DNA of 64,000 nucleotides from Succinispira mobilis DSM 6222 (GCF_000384135.1 NZ_KB913028.1:616351-680350), one strand, 5' to 3'; positions 53,194 through 62,934 are shown, counted from the stretch's first letter. Program-made: numbers and translations. The notes: generated from the sequence alone by a model not told the origin.

Positions 53194-53487
53194 ATGGCAG
53201 GAATAAAAAAAACTTACACACCAGAATTCAAGAAAAAAATGGTGAAATTAGTCCTTGAAGAAGGACGTCAAATGAAAAGTGTAAATCAAGAATACAATCT
53301 AGGTGAAGGTAGTTTGCGTAAATGGATTCGTGACTACAGTGAAGAATGCGAAACAAATCCAGAATTAAATAATGAAAAAGACCAAATGGCGGAAATCTTA
53401 AAGTTACGTAAGGAATTAGCTGAAGCCAAAAAGGAAAATGACTTCTTAAAAAAAGCCGCCGCATTCTTCGCAAAGGAACTAGATTAG
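53194..53487 (+). CDS. IS3-family transposase OrfA
   Basis: 97 aa helix-turn-helix and leucine-zipper protein. KKTYTPEFKKKMVKLVLEEG and NLGEGSLRKWIRDY form the DNA-binding part, and ILKLRKELAEAKKENDFLKKAAAFFA the zipper. It ends at 53487 after the A7 at 53448-53454, where ribosomes would slip by -1 to make the OrfAB transposase. The Shine-Dalgarno is gtgagg. Confidence 0.93.
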   Translation: MAGIKKTYTPEFKKKMVKLVLEEGRQMKSVNQEYNLGEGSLRKWIRDYSEECETNPELNNEKDQMAEILKLRKELAEAKKENDFLKKAAAFFAKELD

Positions 53488-54338
53488 AAAAATACAAATT
53501 CATTGATATTTATAATGATAAGTTTGGTGTACGATGGTTATTATCAAAGTTCAAAATAAAACCTAATGCTTATTATAATTATAAAAAGAATAGAAAAGCT
53601 GATTATTATGCCAACAAGTCCAGTATTCAATCTACCATAGAAGATATCTATCACGAGTATGCAGGTAGACCTGGTTATCGAATGATGAGGATTTTTCTCA
53701 ATAGAAAAAATATTAATATTAGTAATCTAACCGTTCATAAATACATGAAGGAACTAAGCCTTCATTCTATTGTTATACGCAAAAAACCAAAATATAAAAA
53801 AGGTGATTGTTATAAAAAATTTGACAATCTAGTGAAACAAAATTTTACAGTGGATGTCCCTAATAAAGTGTGGTGTACTGATTTTACCTACATGTGGCTT
53901 GAAGATGGAGCAAAACGTTATAATTGTACTATCATTGATTTATTCGATCGTTCTCCTGTTGCTACGCTAAATAGTAATCGTATTAATGCTGAATTGGCAA
54001 TTGAAACTCTTAAAATAGCATTAAACCATAATAAAATAAAAGACGGATTTATTCTGCATTCAGACCAAGGTACCCAGTTTACTTCTAGAGATTTTACTGA
54101 GTTTTGCTCTTTACAAAATATCACACAAAGTATGAGTAAAGCAGGGTGTCCTTATGATAATGCACCAATGGAAAGTTTTTATGGAACGTTCAAAGCAGAC
54201 TTCATAAATCATCATAGTTTTGAGAGTGATGAGGCTTTAAATGAGGCAACTTACAATTATATTTGGGTGTATTATAATCATGTTAGATCGCATTCATCAA
54301 ATGGATACTTGACACCGTTTGAAAAAAGATTTAGTTAA
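53454..54338 (+). CDS. IS3-family transposase OrfB (DDE integrase), made by -1 frameshift
   Basis: Catalytic part of the transposase, about 294 codons in the -1 frame, open from the slippery site to 54338; internal ATG codons appear only at 53682. The frame begins RRILRKGTRLEKYKFIDIYN and then has the HTH_21 region (YAGRPGYRMMRIFLNRK). DDE residues are Asp in VWCTDFTYMWLED, Asp in FILHSDQGTQFTS and Glu in NAPMESFYGTFKADF. YNHVRSHSSNGYLTP is the typical C-terminal motif. All catalytic residues are present, so the element may be active. Confidence 0.92.
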   Translation, partial: SRRILRKGTRLEKYKFIDIYNDKFGVRWLLSKFKIKPNAYYNYKKNRKADYYANKSSIQSTIEDIYHEYAGRPGYRMMRIFLNRKNINISNLTVHKYMKELSLHSIVIRKKPKYKKGDCYKKFDNLVKQNFTVDVPNKVWCTDFTYMWLEDGAKRYNCTIIDLFDRSPVATLNSNRINAELAIETLKIALNHNKIKDGFILHSDQGTQFTSRDFTEFCSLQNITQSMSKAGCPYDNAPMESFYGTFKADFINHHSFESDEALNEATYNYIWVYYNHVRSHSSNGYLTPFEKRFS

Positions 54339-54576
54339 AGTTGAAAATATCAGTGTTTGCGTTACAATTTAGCTTGACCATCTCAGTGGGAAATATTAGA
54401 GTGAGAAAGTTTAGCAGAGCTACAGTGGAAATGTGAAAAATCCCTAATTTTAAGAATTTTTAAATATGCTAGTTGACAGAAAAACTAATAATTAGTATTA
54501 TTAGGTAGAAAGTAAATTCGGAAAATTGTAAATATTAGAACTATAGTCCTAGGTTTGAAGTTTGGGAGGTGAAATA

Positions 54577-54837
54577 ATGTTTGCAGGTATAAACAACTCA
54601 ATTTGGCCACAGATTTTTGGAATAGTAATAGTTTTGTGGATTGGTTATGTTGTTGTTTATCGTCATATTTGTCGGGAATGTTGTACGGCTGAGGATTTAG
54701 AAGCGGAGCGAGCAGAAGCACAACTTGAGATTCTGCGAAACAAGTGTTTGCAAGGTGAGATTACTAAAGAAAAATATGAAGAATTAAAACGGGCCTTGGT
54801 TACAGGTGAGGTGCCAAGGGATAAATTTAAAGCTTGA
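54577..54837 (+). CDS. small membrane protein with SHOCT domain
   Basis: 86 aa from the ATG at 54577, with gggaggtg upstream. One transmembrane helix (residues 8-27, WPQIFGIVIVLWIGYVVVYR) is followed by a cysteine cluster (HICRECC) and a SHOCT-type C-terminus (LRNKCLQGEITKEKYEELKRAL). SHOCT domains are short oligomerisation modules at protein ends. Function unknown. Confidence 0.75.
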   Translation: MFAGINNSIWPQIFGIVIVLWIGYVVVYRHICRECCTAEDLEAERAEAQLEILRNKCLQGEITKEKYEELKRALVTGEVPRDKFKA

Positions 54838-54892
54838 GTCTGAGGAACTTTATTGTTCGAGGCTTGAGCTTTAGTGTTTTGCGTAAATTTTT

Positions 54893-54921
54893 TTGACAAA
54901 AAAACATATATGTGGTATCAT
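54893..54921 (+). promoter_or_regulatory. sigma-A type promoter for UPF0316 leader
   Basis: TTGACA at 54893-54898, a 17-base spacer, TATCAT at 54916-54921. Confidence 0.8.
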
Positions 54922-54927
54922 CATTAA

Positions 54928-55010
54928 GTAAGCCTTTTTGTAGATACTATAGATGCTATTTAGACGAGGTCATTCGCTTATTGGAAAGAGCGAATAGGGT
55001 TCGTTTTTTT
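54928..55010 (+). ncRNA. leader RNA with terminator upstream of UPF0316 gene
   Basis: About 80 bases from the predicted start to a long stem (acga.g.cattcgc paired with gcgaatag..tcgt) and T7 at about 54963-55010. The first 35 bases contain paired candidates (tagatactat/atagatgcta). The gene starts about 50 bases later. No class recognised; candidate attenuator or riboswitch. Confidence 0.5.
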
Positions 55011-55065
55011 GTGTGCAAAAAGCTAAAATTTGATTAAGGAAGTAGGTGATTAAATAATTACGATA

Positions 55066-55533
55066 TTGATTCCAGTAGTGATTTTATTTATGGTTAAATT
55101 GTTTGACTGTGCTTTTGGCGTGTTAAAGACGATGTTTATTGTTAAAGATAAATATTTTTTGGCGGCTGTTTGTGCGTCTTTAAGTGTAGTATTCTTTGTT
55201 TATTCGGCGCAACAAAGCGGCGAATATGTTTATATAACAATATTTTTGGCGACTTTTCTAGGGAACTATCTTCCGCCTAAGGTTTTGAATTATCTAAGAA
55301 AAGATAAGCTGTTTATATATGAAGTAATGTCAAATGATTTATCAAATGGGAAAGAATTTGCAGATAAATTAAGAACATATAATTTGCAACTTAGTACTAA
55401 TGTTTGTCTTAACAATGAGTTAAAAAAGGTAGTTTCTTGTAGAATTTATAGTAAAAACAAAGAAACTAGTCGCTTGATTGAAGAAAGTATTCCGAAAACC
55501 TTCAATTATAATGTTATTACGGCTACTGCCTAG
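55066..55533 (+). CDS. UPF0316 (DUF5698/DUF2179) membrane protein
   Basis: 155 aa. Three membrane helices (IPVVILFMVKLFDCAFGVLKTMFIV, FLAAVCASLSVVFFVYSA, VYITIFLATFLGNYLPPKV) are followed by a small cytoplasmic DUF2179-like domain (IYEVMSNDLSNGKEFADKLR). The family's function is not known. The TTG at 55066 is about 17 bases from the Shine-Dalgarno (aggtga at 55043-55048), which is too far; an in-frame ATT at 55057 is well spaced and may be the true, unusual start. Confidence 0.78.
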   Translation: MIPVVILFMVKLFDCAFGVLKTMFIVKDKYFLAAVCASLSVVFFVYSAQQSGEYVYITIFLATFLGNYLPPKVLNYLRKDKLFIYEVMSNDLSNGKEFADKLRTYNLQLSTNVCLNNELKKVVSCRIYSKNKETSRLIEESIPKTFNYNVITATA

Positions 55534-55559
55534 TACACAAAACTCAAGACAAAAGCTAT

Positions 55560-55605
55560 AACTGTTTCAAAGTGGGCTGATGGCCTGTTTTGGAACAGTT
55601 TTTTC
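55560..55605 (+). terminator. intrinsic terminator
   Basis: aactgtttcaaa pairs with tttggaacagtt, followed by TTTTTC, after the UPF0316 gene. Confidence 0.85.
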
Positions 55606-55725
55606 TATTTTCTAGTCTAGTTTAAGAAAAATCTTCTCAAGCAGATAATTATTGATATAATAGATGTTAAGACAGGTTGCGGATTTAAAATGCAAAAATA
55701 CAAATAGAAAAGCAGGGATAATTAT

Positions 55726-56880
55726 ATGAAATTTATGCATATATCGGATTTACATATTGGGAAAAGAGTCAATGAGTTTTCTTTGGTAGAAGAGCAAAAA
55801 CATATTTTAGGGGAAATACTTGAACTGCTTAAAAAAGAGGCTGTTCAAGGACTTTTAGTTGCCGGGGATATATATGATAAGGTAATTCCATCGGCAGAAG
55901 CTGTAGATATTTTTGATGAGTTCCTTACGCAAGTAGCTCAAATTAATATTCCGATTTTTATTATTAGTGGCAATCATGATTCACCAGAACGTTTAGAATT
56001 TGGTAGTAGAATTATGCATAATAATAATATATATATATATGGTGAATATGATGCTAAAGTGCAAAAGATAGTTTTAAATGACGAATATGGGCCCGTTAAT
56101 GTGTTTTTATTACCGTATATAAAGCCCGTGATAGTTAATAAAAAGCTATCGAGTCAAACAGAAAGTTATCAAGAATGTGTACAACTAGCTTTACAAGATT
56201 TAAAGCTTGATACTTCGCAGCGAAATATTTTAGTTGCCCATCAATTTGTCACAGCTGCTGGGGTGAGCCCAGAAAGGTCGGAATCAGAAAGCATTTCTTT
56301 AGGCGGAGTGGACAATGTTGATTTCGGTGTTTTTGCTGATTTTGACTATGTGGCTTTGGGGCATATTCATCGTGCGCAAAAAATAGGTCGCGATACTGTA
56401 CGTTATAGTGGTTCGCCATTGAAATATTCTTTTTCTGAATGTAATCACAATAAATCAGTGACATTGGTAGAGATTAAGCAAAAAGGTGAAATTTTTATAA
56501 ATTTAATTAGCTTGAATCCGTTAAGAGATTTACAAGAATTAAAGACTACTCTAGCGGAACTACAAAGTGGCAGTACTTTGGAAAAAGTTTCGCAGAATAA
56601 TTATGTGCATATAACGCTAACTGATGAACAAGAAATTTTAGATGCGATTGGCAAAGTTAGAGAAATTTATCCAAATGTAATGCTCCTTGACTTCGAGAAC
56701 AAGCGTAGCCAAAATGACTTAGAATTGGAATTGTTAACTAATAAAGATCTGCAAGAGAAAACACCAGAACAATTATTTGCCGATTTTTACTTAAAACAAA
56801 ATAATCAAGAATTAACAAATCAGCAACAGAAAATATTACAACAGGTTTTGGCAGAGGCCTTACAAGAGACTGAAAGGTGA
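55726..56880 (+). CDS. sbcD: nuclease SbcCD subunit D
   Basis: Mn-dependent nuclease subunit of 384 aa, homologous to Mre11, that trims hairpins and protein-blocked DNA ends with SbcC. Phosphoesterase motifs appear in order: HISDLHIGKR near residue 4, VAGDIYDKVIPSAEAVDIFDEF near 44, ISGNHDSPERLEFG near 84, VAHQFV near 170 and ALGHIHRAQ near 207. The C-terminal capping domain follows. Four bases separate it from sbcC, so the two are co-expressed. Confidence 0.96.
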   Translation: MKFMHISDLHIGKRVNEFSLVEEQKHILGEILELLKKEAVQGLLVAGDIYDKVIPSAEAVDIFDEFLTQVAQINIPIFIISGNHDSPERLEFGSRIMHNNNIYIYGEYDAKVQKIVLNDEYGPVNVFLLPYIKPVIVNKKLSSQTESYQECVQLALQDLKLDTSQRNILVAHQFVTAAGVSPERSESESISLGGVDNVDFGVFADFDYVALGHIHRAQKIGRDTVRYSGSPLKYSFSECNHNKSVTLVEIKQKGEIFINLISLNPLRDLQELKTTLAELQSGSTLEKVSQNNYVHITLTDEQEILDAIGKVREIYPNVMLLDFENKRSQNDLELELLTNKDLQEKTPEQLFADFYLKQNNQELTNQQQKILQQVLAEALQETER

Positions 56881-56884
56881 GAAT

Positions 56885-59800
56885 ATGAAACCAATAAAAT
56901 TAGTGATGAGCGCATTTTGTCCTTATCCAGAAGAAGTGGTAATAGATTTTACTAAATTTAAAAATCAAGGCTTATTTTTGATTACAGGGGATACTGGTTC
57001 AGGGAAAACTACAATTTTTGATGCGATTTCTTTTGCTTTATATGGTGAAGTTAGTGGGGAAAATCGCGGCGTTGATATGTTGCGAAGTGATTTTGCTCAA
57101 ACTGAGATAGAAACTTTCGTACAATTTAGCTTTGAACATAAAGGGAAAGTTTATGAGATTAAACGTAGCCCACAATATTTGCGACCCGCAAAGCGCGGTA
57201 ATAAAGAAAAATTGGTTAAAAGTGAAGCTAGCGTAGAATTGCATTTAGCAATAGACAAAGTTATTACGGGTAAAGAACTTGTGAATAGTGCGATTATAGA
57301 ATTGTTAGGCGTAGATCACAAACAATTTAAGCAGATTGCGATGATTGCACAAGGGGAATTTTTGAAATTGTTATTAGCGGAAAGCAAAACTCGAGAGGAA
57401 ATATTTCGGAAGATTTTTGATACCCATATGTATGAAAAATTACAACAAAACTTAAAAAATAAAAGTTTAAAATTAAAAGGAGAACTTGCAAATTTAGAGT
57501 TGGCGATTGAGCAGTACAAAAAAGATATAGTTTGTGATACGACAAATTCGTTGTATCCAAACTTACAAATAGCTTTGCAAAAAAAAAGCACATTAGCTGA
57601 AGTTTTTACTTGTTTAACTGAGCTTATCGATGCAGATGCTGAACTTAGTAATAATTATAGATTGCAGCAAGAAACTTTATCGAGGTTGTGGGATGCGAAT
57701 CGCCAAGCATACAATGAGGGTTTGACTATTAATTTACAGCTTGAAAATTTAGAAAAGTTAAATACAACTTTAATAGCTTTAAAAAAACAAGAAGCGGAGC
57801 ATAATTTATTAGAAGATCAGTTAGAGAAACGTAAAAAAGCTGTATATATTGTCCGACCGGTTCAACAAAAATTACAAGAGTCACTAAAGCGCGGGGAAAG
57901 CTTAAGAAAAGATCTAGATAAAAATCTGCAGGTTGTGGCTATTAATGAGCCAATATTGAAAGCTAAACAACAAGAATTACAACAGCTACAATCCCAAGAA
58001 GAGTTAAGAGAAAAATTGGCAATTGAGATTAAATTATTAAAAGACAGTTTTCCTAAATATCAAGATTTAGAACAAGCGGAGCGTGAATGCAAAGTAAAAA
58101 ATGCTCAGTTAGAAAAAACTATGGGATCCTTGCTGCAGGCCAACAATGTTCAACTATTACTAAGCAAAGAAAAGGAACAGTTAGAACAGTCCCTGTCAGC
58201 ATTAGTAGATAGTGACTTAATATTACTTACAGAAAAAAACCGTGCGCAACAATTAGCGGGGCGTTTAGAAGAAATTAGAAGTATTGGTCTGGAAATAGAA
58301 AAACAAAAAGTACTAAGCGAAGATTTAAGCTGTCAGCAAGATGTTTTTAAGAAAAATTGGCAACTTTATCAAGAACAGAATGAAAAATATTTGCAGTTGG
58401 AAAAATTTTTTTATGCTGAGCAGGCAGGAATTTTGGCGGCTAGTATTCAAGCTAATGAGCCATGTCCAGTTTGTGGTTCGCTATTGCATCCGCGCTTGGC
58501 GAGTAAAACTGAACAGGCACCTACACAGAAGCAATTAGAACAGGAAAAAACAAAACAAGAAGCGCAACGCAAAAATTGCGACGAACAAAAAGCGATTTGT
58601 GTGCAATTAGCGACAACAATACAACAAAAAAAAGACCTGATTTCTGAAAAACTTACAAAACAGCAAATTACTTTAGTTGAGGGAGATATTGGAATACAGC
58701 TAAATTCGTTGCTGAAAAAAATATTAGAAGAGCAACAAGAACTAGCACAGCAAATTAAAGTTTTGGAACAGGAAAGCCAAAGGAAACAAGAGTTACAAGA
58801 ACGAGCCGGTAAATTGGTGCTTGAGATGCAGACAAATGATGAACAAATAAAAAGCTATCAACAGCAGGAGCAAGGTTTGAAGCTGGAGTTAAGAACACTT
58901 GCTGTTAATATTGAGGAACTAAAACGACAATTGCCGTATGCTGATCTGAAAACGGCACAACTAAGCCTAGTAAGCAAAGAACAAGAACTATTTAAGTTAA
59001 AAACAATTTTAAGCGAAGTACAAAAAGCCTATGAAATTCTAATGAAGACTGTAGAGCAAGCTCAAACATTGGTTGCACAAAATGAAAAACTCTTGGAAAA
59101 TGTACGGAAAGAATATCAAGAAATTAAAGGGGAATTTAGTAATCTATTATTACAGACAAATTTTGCAGATTGCTCAAATTATGAAAGTTATCTTTGTTCG
59201 CTAGAGGAGTTGGAAAAGCAAGAAAGACAATTAAATGATTATAGGTTGCAGGTTAATAAAATTTTGGGACAAATTGAAGAAGTCAAAAAAATTACTTTGG
59301 GAAAAGAACGGGTTGATGTGGAAACTTTACAGGTGCAGGCTCAGAAATTGGAACAAGAACGAAGTATTCTACAAGAAAATTTAATGAAAGTAGAAAATGG
59401 CTTGCTAAATAATCAAAGGGTTTTAAGTAATTTGCAGCATAAGCAAGCAGAATATCTAGAGATTGAAAAGAAATATTTAGATTATAAGATACTATCAGAT
59501 ACTGCCAATGGAGAATTAACCGGTCGCTCTAAAATAGCGTTTGAAAGATATGTTCAAGGGGTTTATTTTGATTTAGTTTTATTGGAGGCTAATAAGCGTT
59601 TTGTTAAAATGACAAATAAACGTTATAGCTTAGTTAGGCGGTATGAAGCAGGAAATTTACGGGAACGGGCTGGTTTAGATATCGATGTTCTTGATACAAA
59701 CACCGGAAAGATAAGAGGAGTGAAAAGTTTGTCGGGGGGAGAGTCTTTTCAGGCCTCATTAGCTTTAGCGCTAGGTTTGGCGGATGTTGTTCAACAGTTT

Positions 59801-60019
59801 TCAGGTGGGGTAAAGTTAGAAACAATGTTCATTGATGAGGGTTTTGGCTCATTAGATGCAGAGGCGTTGGATAAAGCTTTGCAAACATTGGGGAATTTGA
59901 CTACGGGAAATAGATTGGTGGGAATTATTTCCCATGTAGAAGAGTTGAAAAACAAAATTGATAAAAAGATTGTAATCAAACGCGAAGCAGGTGTTAGTAG
60001 AATTATCTTAGAATTTTAA
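56885..60019 (+). CDS. sbcC: nuclease SbcCD subunit C
   Basis: SMC-like ATPase of 1044 aa that works with SbcD. Walker A is in LFLITGDTGSGKTTIFDAISFALYGE near residues 28-53. Two long coiled coils flank the zinc hook CPVCG near residues 527-531, and the C-terminal half has signature LSGGESFQASLALALG and Walker B MFIDEGFGSLD. The order and length are normal for SbcC. The Shine-Dalgarno aaggtga lies in the end of sbcD. Confidence 0.97.
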   Translation: MKPIKLVMSAFCPYPEEVVIDFTKFKNQGLFLITGDTGSGKTTIFDAISFALYGEVSGENRGVDMLRSDFAQTEIETFVQFSFEHKGKVYEIKRSPQYLRPAKRGNKEKLVKSEASVELHLAIDKVITGKELVNSAIIELLGVDHKQFKQIAMIAQGEFLKLLLAESKTREEIFRKIFDTHMYEKLQQNLKNKSLKLKGELANLELAIEQYKKDIVCDTTNSLYPNLQIALQKKSTLAEVFTCLTELIDADAELSNNYRLQQETLSRLWDANRQAYNEGLTINLQLENLEKLNTTLIALKKQEAEHNLLEDQLEKRKKAVYIVRPVQQKLQESLKRGESLRKDLDKNLQVVAINEPILKAKQQELQQLQSQEELREKLAIEIKLLKDSFPKYQDLEQAERECKVKNAQLEKTMGSLLQANNVQLLLSKEKEQLEQSLSALVDSDLILLTEKNRAQQLAGRLEEIRSIGLEIEKQKVLSEDLSCQQDVFKKNWQLYQEQNEKYLQLEKFFYAEQAGILAASIQANEPCPVCGSLLHPRLASKTEQAPTQKQLEQEKTKQEAQRKNCDEQKAICVQLATTIQQKKDLISEKLTKQQITLVEGDIGIQLNSLLKKILEEQQELAQQIKVLEQESQRKQELQERAGKLVLEMQTNDEQIKSYQQQEQGLKLELRTLAVNIEELKRQLPYADLKTAQLSLVSKEQELFKLKTILSEVQKAYEILMKTVEQAQTLVAQNEKLLENVRKEYQEIKGEFSNLLLQTNFADCSNYESYLCSLEELEKQERQLNDYRLQVNKILGQIEEVKKITLGKERVDVETLQVQAQKLEQERSILQENLMKVENGLLNNQRVLSNLQHKQAEYLEIEKKYLDYKILSDTANGELTGRSKIAFERYVQGVYFDLVLLEANKRFVKMTNKRYSLVRRYEAGNLRERAGLDIDVLDTNTGKIRGVKSLSGGESFQASLALALGLADVVQQFSGGVKLETMFIDEGFGSLDAEALDKALQTLGNLTTGNRLVGIISHVEELKNKIDKKIVIKREAGVSRIILEF

Positions 60020-60036
60020 AATTATAATAAAAAAAA

Positions 60037-60082
60037 ACAGGAACTATTTTTAAGGTTACACCTTAAAAGTAGTTCCTGTAAG
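60037..60082. terminator. bidirectional terminator
   Basis: acaggaactatttttaaggt and a near-complement on the other side of a 3-base loop, between convergent genes. Confidence 0.9.
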
Positions 60083-60102
60083 CTTTTGGGATTATATTAG
60101 TT

Positions 60103-60642
60103 TTACAATTTGAAGGTGGCGCCGACAGATATACCTTCTGAGCGAGGACTAGAACCACCAATGTGGTCAGTTTTAGTATTATAGTAGCCTAGATTAAGTT
60201 CCAAATTGCTAGTTAGTTCATAAGCTAAACCTAAATCTTGGTCAAGAAAGTCTTTACTCCAAAAAACATTGGTATAGGCAGAGGTTTTGTCGGTTAACTT
60301 AAATCTTTTTTGCACCCCGATTTGGGTTTTCCAAGTACTATCATTATTATATTCTAATCTTCTAGTACCTAAACTAACACTTAGATCATCGATAAGTGGT
60401 AGAGCTTGATAGTAATTAAATTCCAGAGATTTAAAGTTGGCATGATTTATTTTGTCAGAACCATATTTAGCCTGAAGCGTCCCCCCAGGTAAACCACCGA
60501 TAGAAATGCTATAATCTGGATCGGCATTACTCTTTTCAGAAACATGTACAGAAAATCCCTCAGGTGCAGGTGCAGCCGAAGCTGTAGTCAACAAGCCAAG
60601 TGATAAAGAAATTAAAAGAGAGGTAACAAATAATTTTTTCAA
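60103..60642 (-). CDS. small outer-membrane beta-barrel protein (YfaZ-like)
   Basis: 179 aa. A signal peptide (residues 1-23, with AXA cleavage at ASAAP) precedes about eight alternating amphipathic strands such as YSISIGGLPGGTLQAKYG, SLEFNYYQALPLIDDLSVSLGTRRLEY and NLELNLGYYNTKTDHIGG. It ends VGATFKL, with an aromatic three residues from the end but a terminal Leu. The layout suggests an eight-stranded outer-membrane barrel; no enzyme motif seen. The start is a TTG behind AAAGGAA. This is one of the best signs that the host is diderm. Confidence 0.78.
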   Translation of the reverse strand: MKKLFVTSLLISLSLGLLTTASAAPAPEGFSVHVSEKSNADPDYSISIGGLPGGTLQAKYGSDKINHANFKSLEFNYYQALPLIDDLSVSLGTRRLEYNNDSTWKTQIGVQKRFKLTDKTSAYTNVFWSKDFLDQDLGLAYELTSNLELNLGYYNTKTDHIGGSSPRSEGISVGATFKL

Positions 60643-60968
60643 TGTTTTAAATTCCTTTCAATAAATATATTTGACCATTATATAGCCAAATATATTATAT
60701 AATAAATGCTTTAAGAAGTAAATGGACCGGCGGTCATAATAAAATTTTCCAAGAAAGGATTGTGTTTTTAGAAAAAAACAGATAAAATTATATAAAAAGA
60801 AAAAACAGAAAATAGAGAAAAATTCAACAAAAGAAATTGGTAAATTTGCAACAAAAAACAATTTAAAAATACGAAAATCACAATTTTTATTTTACCCAAA
60901 TTTAGCAAATAATCGCTTATCTATTAACATATAGTTATAAAGATTAAAAGAAATGGGGGGGGAATATA
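60643..60968. promoter_or_regulatory. intergenic region with operator-like repeat
   Basis: No gene seen in these 326 bases. At 60664-60696, ten-base arms aatatatttg and caaatatatt flank a minus-strand TATAAT (60682-60677), so a dimeric regulator could control the barrel protein gene. A G-rich ribosome site for the broken chemoreceptor lies near 60955-60962. Confidence 0.45.
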
Positions 60969-62934
60969 GTGAGGAGTATTAAGGTTAAGTTGCTGGTAAT
61001 TATATCTTTAATTATGTTGGTTTCGGTAACGAGTTTAGCCAGTGTGAGCTATTGAAAATCAAGTGCTTTATTAGTTCGGCAAGTGGAAGAAACGCTAAAA
61101 CTACAAATCAGAGCTTTGGGAACGGAAGTATCGCTATGGTTGGCAGATAGTAAAAGTGATATCGAATTATGGGCAAATACTGCAGAGTTAAACTCCGATA
61201 ACCCCGCAGTTATTTTACAGTATTTGACGAGGGAAGATAAGCGTGTTGGTGTTTATGACGGCTTGTTTTATGCAAATGCGGCAGGGGATGGATTTTCAAC
61301 GCGTGGTTGGCAAGGATCAGTAAAGGAACGGGGTTACTATCAAGATGTTTAAAAAAAGGGACTACGGTTATTTCTGAAGTTTTGCAAAACAAGTCTACAG
61401 GCAAATTAACCGTAATAATTGCAACACCGATTAAGAAAAATGGTCAAATTGTTGGTTTGGTTGGTGGCAATGTACCAATGGATAAAATTCAAGTGTTAGT
61501 CGTTGGAACTAAAGTTGGGGATACCGGTAGAAATAGCATAATTGATGGCAAGGGCTTGGTTATTGCCCATCCCAATAAGGATTTAATTATGCAATTTAAT
61601 ATTGCAACTGATAAAGATGCCAGTGAAAGTTTAAAACAGTTAGCAAATAAGATGATCAAAAAAGAAAGCGGGATTGGTGGTTACAATTTTAAAGGCATGG
61701 ATTTAATCGGCGCTTATGTGCCAATAGCAGGTACAGAGTGGTCTATTATAGCTAATATTACTAAAGGTGAACTTTCTGGACGGGTAAATGAGTTAATTGT
61801 TTTATATGCGGTTTTGACTATTTTAATTTTGAGTATTAGTTTAACTGTTGTATATTTATTTACAAAACGGGTTATAAGACCTATTGATGTTTTGAAGGAT
61901 ATATCCGATAAAATGTGTGCAGGTAATCTTCGAACTACGAAAGTAGATGTAAATTCTAATGATGAATTTGGACAGTTGGCACATTGTTTTGAACAAATGA
62001 TTGGTAATACAGCTAATTTATTGCGGGGGATTCAAAAAAGTTCGGAACATTTAGCCTCCGCCTCGGAAGAGTTAACGGCTAGTGCAACACAATCGTCTGA
62101 AGCCTCGTCAGTAGTTGCAAAATCTATTCTGACGGAGCTAACGAACAAATGGTTATGGCAAAAGAAACTGGTGGCGTAATTGGCAATATGGCCGAGAACA
62201 TTGATCGGTTAGCCCATAATACTAAGCAGGTTGCGTTAAACTCTAATACTGCGGCAGATAAAGCGCGTTTTGGAGGCGATTCTGTGTCCAAGGCCGTAAC
62301 TCAGATGGCGCAGATTGAAAATACAGTCAACAGTTCAGCAAAAGTTGTAAGTAAGCTAGGCGAGCAGTCTAAAGAAATAGGTGAAATTGTTGGTACTATT
62401 TCGGGAATTGCCAGTCAAACTAATTTATTAGCTTTAAATGCGGCAATAGAAGCAGCTAGAGCCGGGGAACAGGGGCGTGGCTTTGCCGTTGTTGCGGATG
62501 AAGTTCGGAAACTAGCAGAACAATCACAAGAGGCTGCCAAAAAAATTGCCCAATTAATTGGTGAAATTCAAATAGATACAGATAAGGCTGTGGAAGCAAT
62601 GAACTTAGGGACACAGGAGGTGAAAACAGGAGCAGAGGTCGTAAGTGTTGCGGTAAGTACTTTTGGAGAAATAGCTAATCTGGTGTTTGAAGTAGCCAGT
62701 CAAGTAGAAGATACATCTGTAGCTATGGAAAAAATGGTGGAAGAAAGTAGAAATATAGTTCAAGCTTCGGAAAAAATCAACAAGATTAGTGATAAAACTT
62801 CTGCCGAAGCCGAAAATGTTTCGGCTGCCACGGAGGAGCAATTAGCTTCGATGGAGGAAATTGCTGGTGCTAGTAAGTCTTTAGCGCAACTTGCCCAAGA
62901 GCTACAACAAGAGGTCGGGCGGTTTAAATTATAG
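60969..62934 (+). pseudogene. methyl-accepting chemotaxis protein, three lesions
   Basis: A full-length Cache-type chemoreceptor can be traced from a GTG at 60969 to 62934. A TGA at 61053-61055 replaces the Trp of the conserved SYWK motif seen in the downstream paralogue. One T is missing near 61350 (frame stops, then resumes as KKGTTVISEVLQNKSTG). A deletion near 62125 loses a few codons before [14 protein letters not shown]. The signalling tip [24 protein letters not shown] is intact in the last frame. A single functional product is not possible. Confidence 0.9.

Larger units (their letters stand above)
53121..54380 (+). mobile_element. IS3-family insertion sequence, apparently complete
   Basis: About 1.26 kb with imperfect terminal inverted repeats starting TGGT and sharing AAATTGTAAC and CTGATATTT between the left end (53121-53156) and the complement of the right end. 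It holds orfA and orfB in the normal order with a slippery A7G for -1 frameshifting. The flanks read gaga on the left and tctc on the right, which extends the repeat symmetry; no direct target duplication is obvious, so a rearrangement may have followed insertion. Confidence 0.92.

Noticed and set aside
57038-57593. Minus-strand frames inside sbcC
   Set aside because: They are shadows of a long, well-conserved gene, with no ribosome site or family match.
61053-61055. TGA read as tryptophan or selenocysteine
   Set aside because: Trp is TGG throughout the window, no SECIS-like stem was recognised, and the same gene also has two indels, so it is a nonsense mutation.
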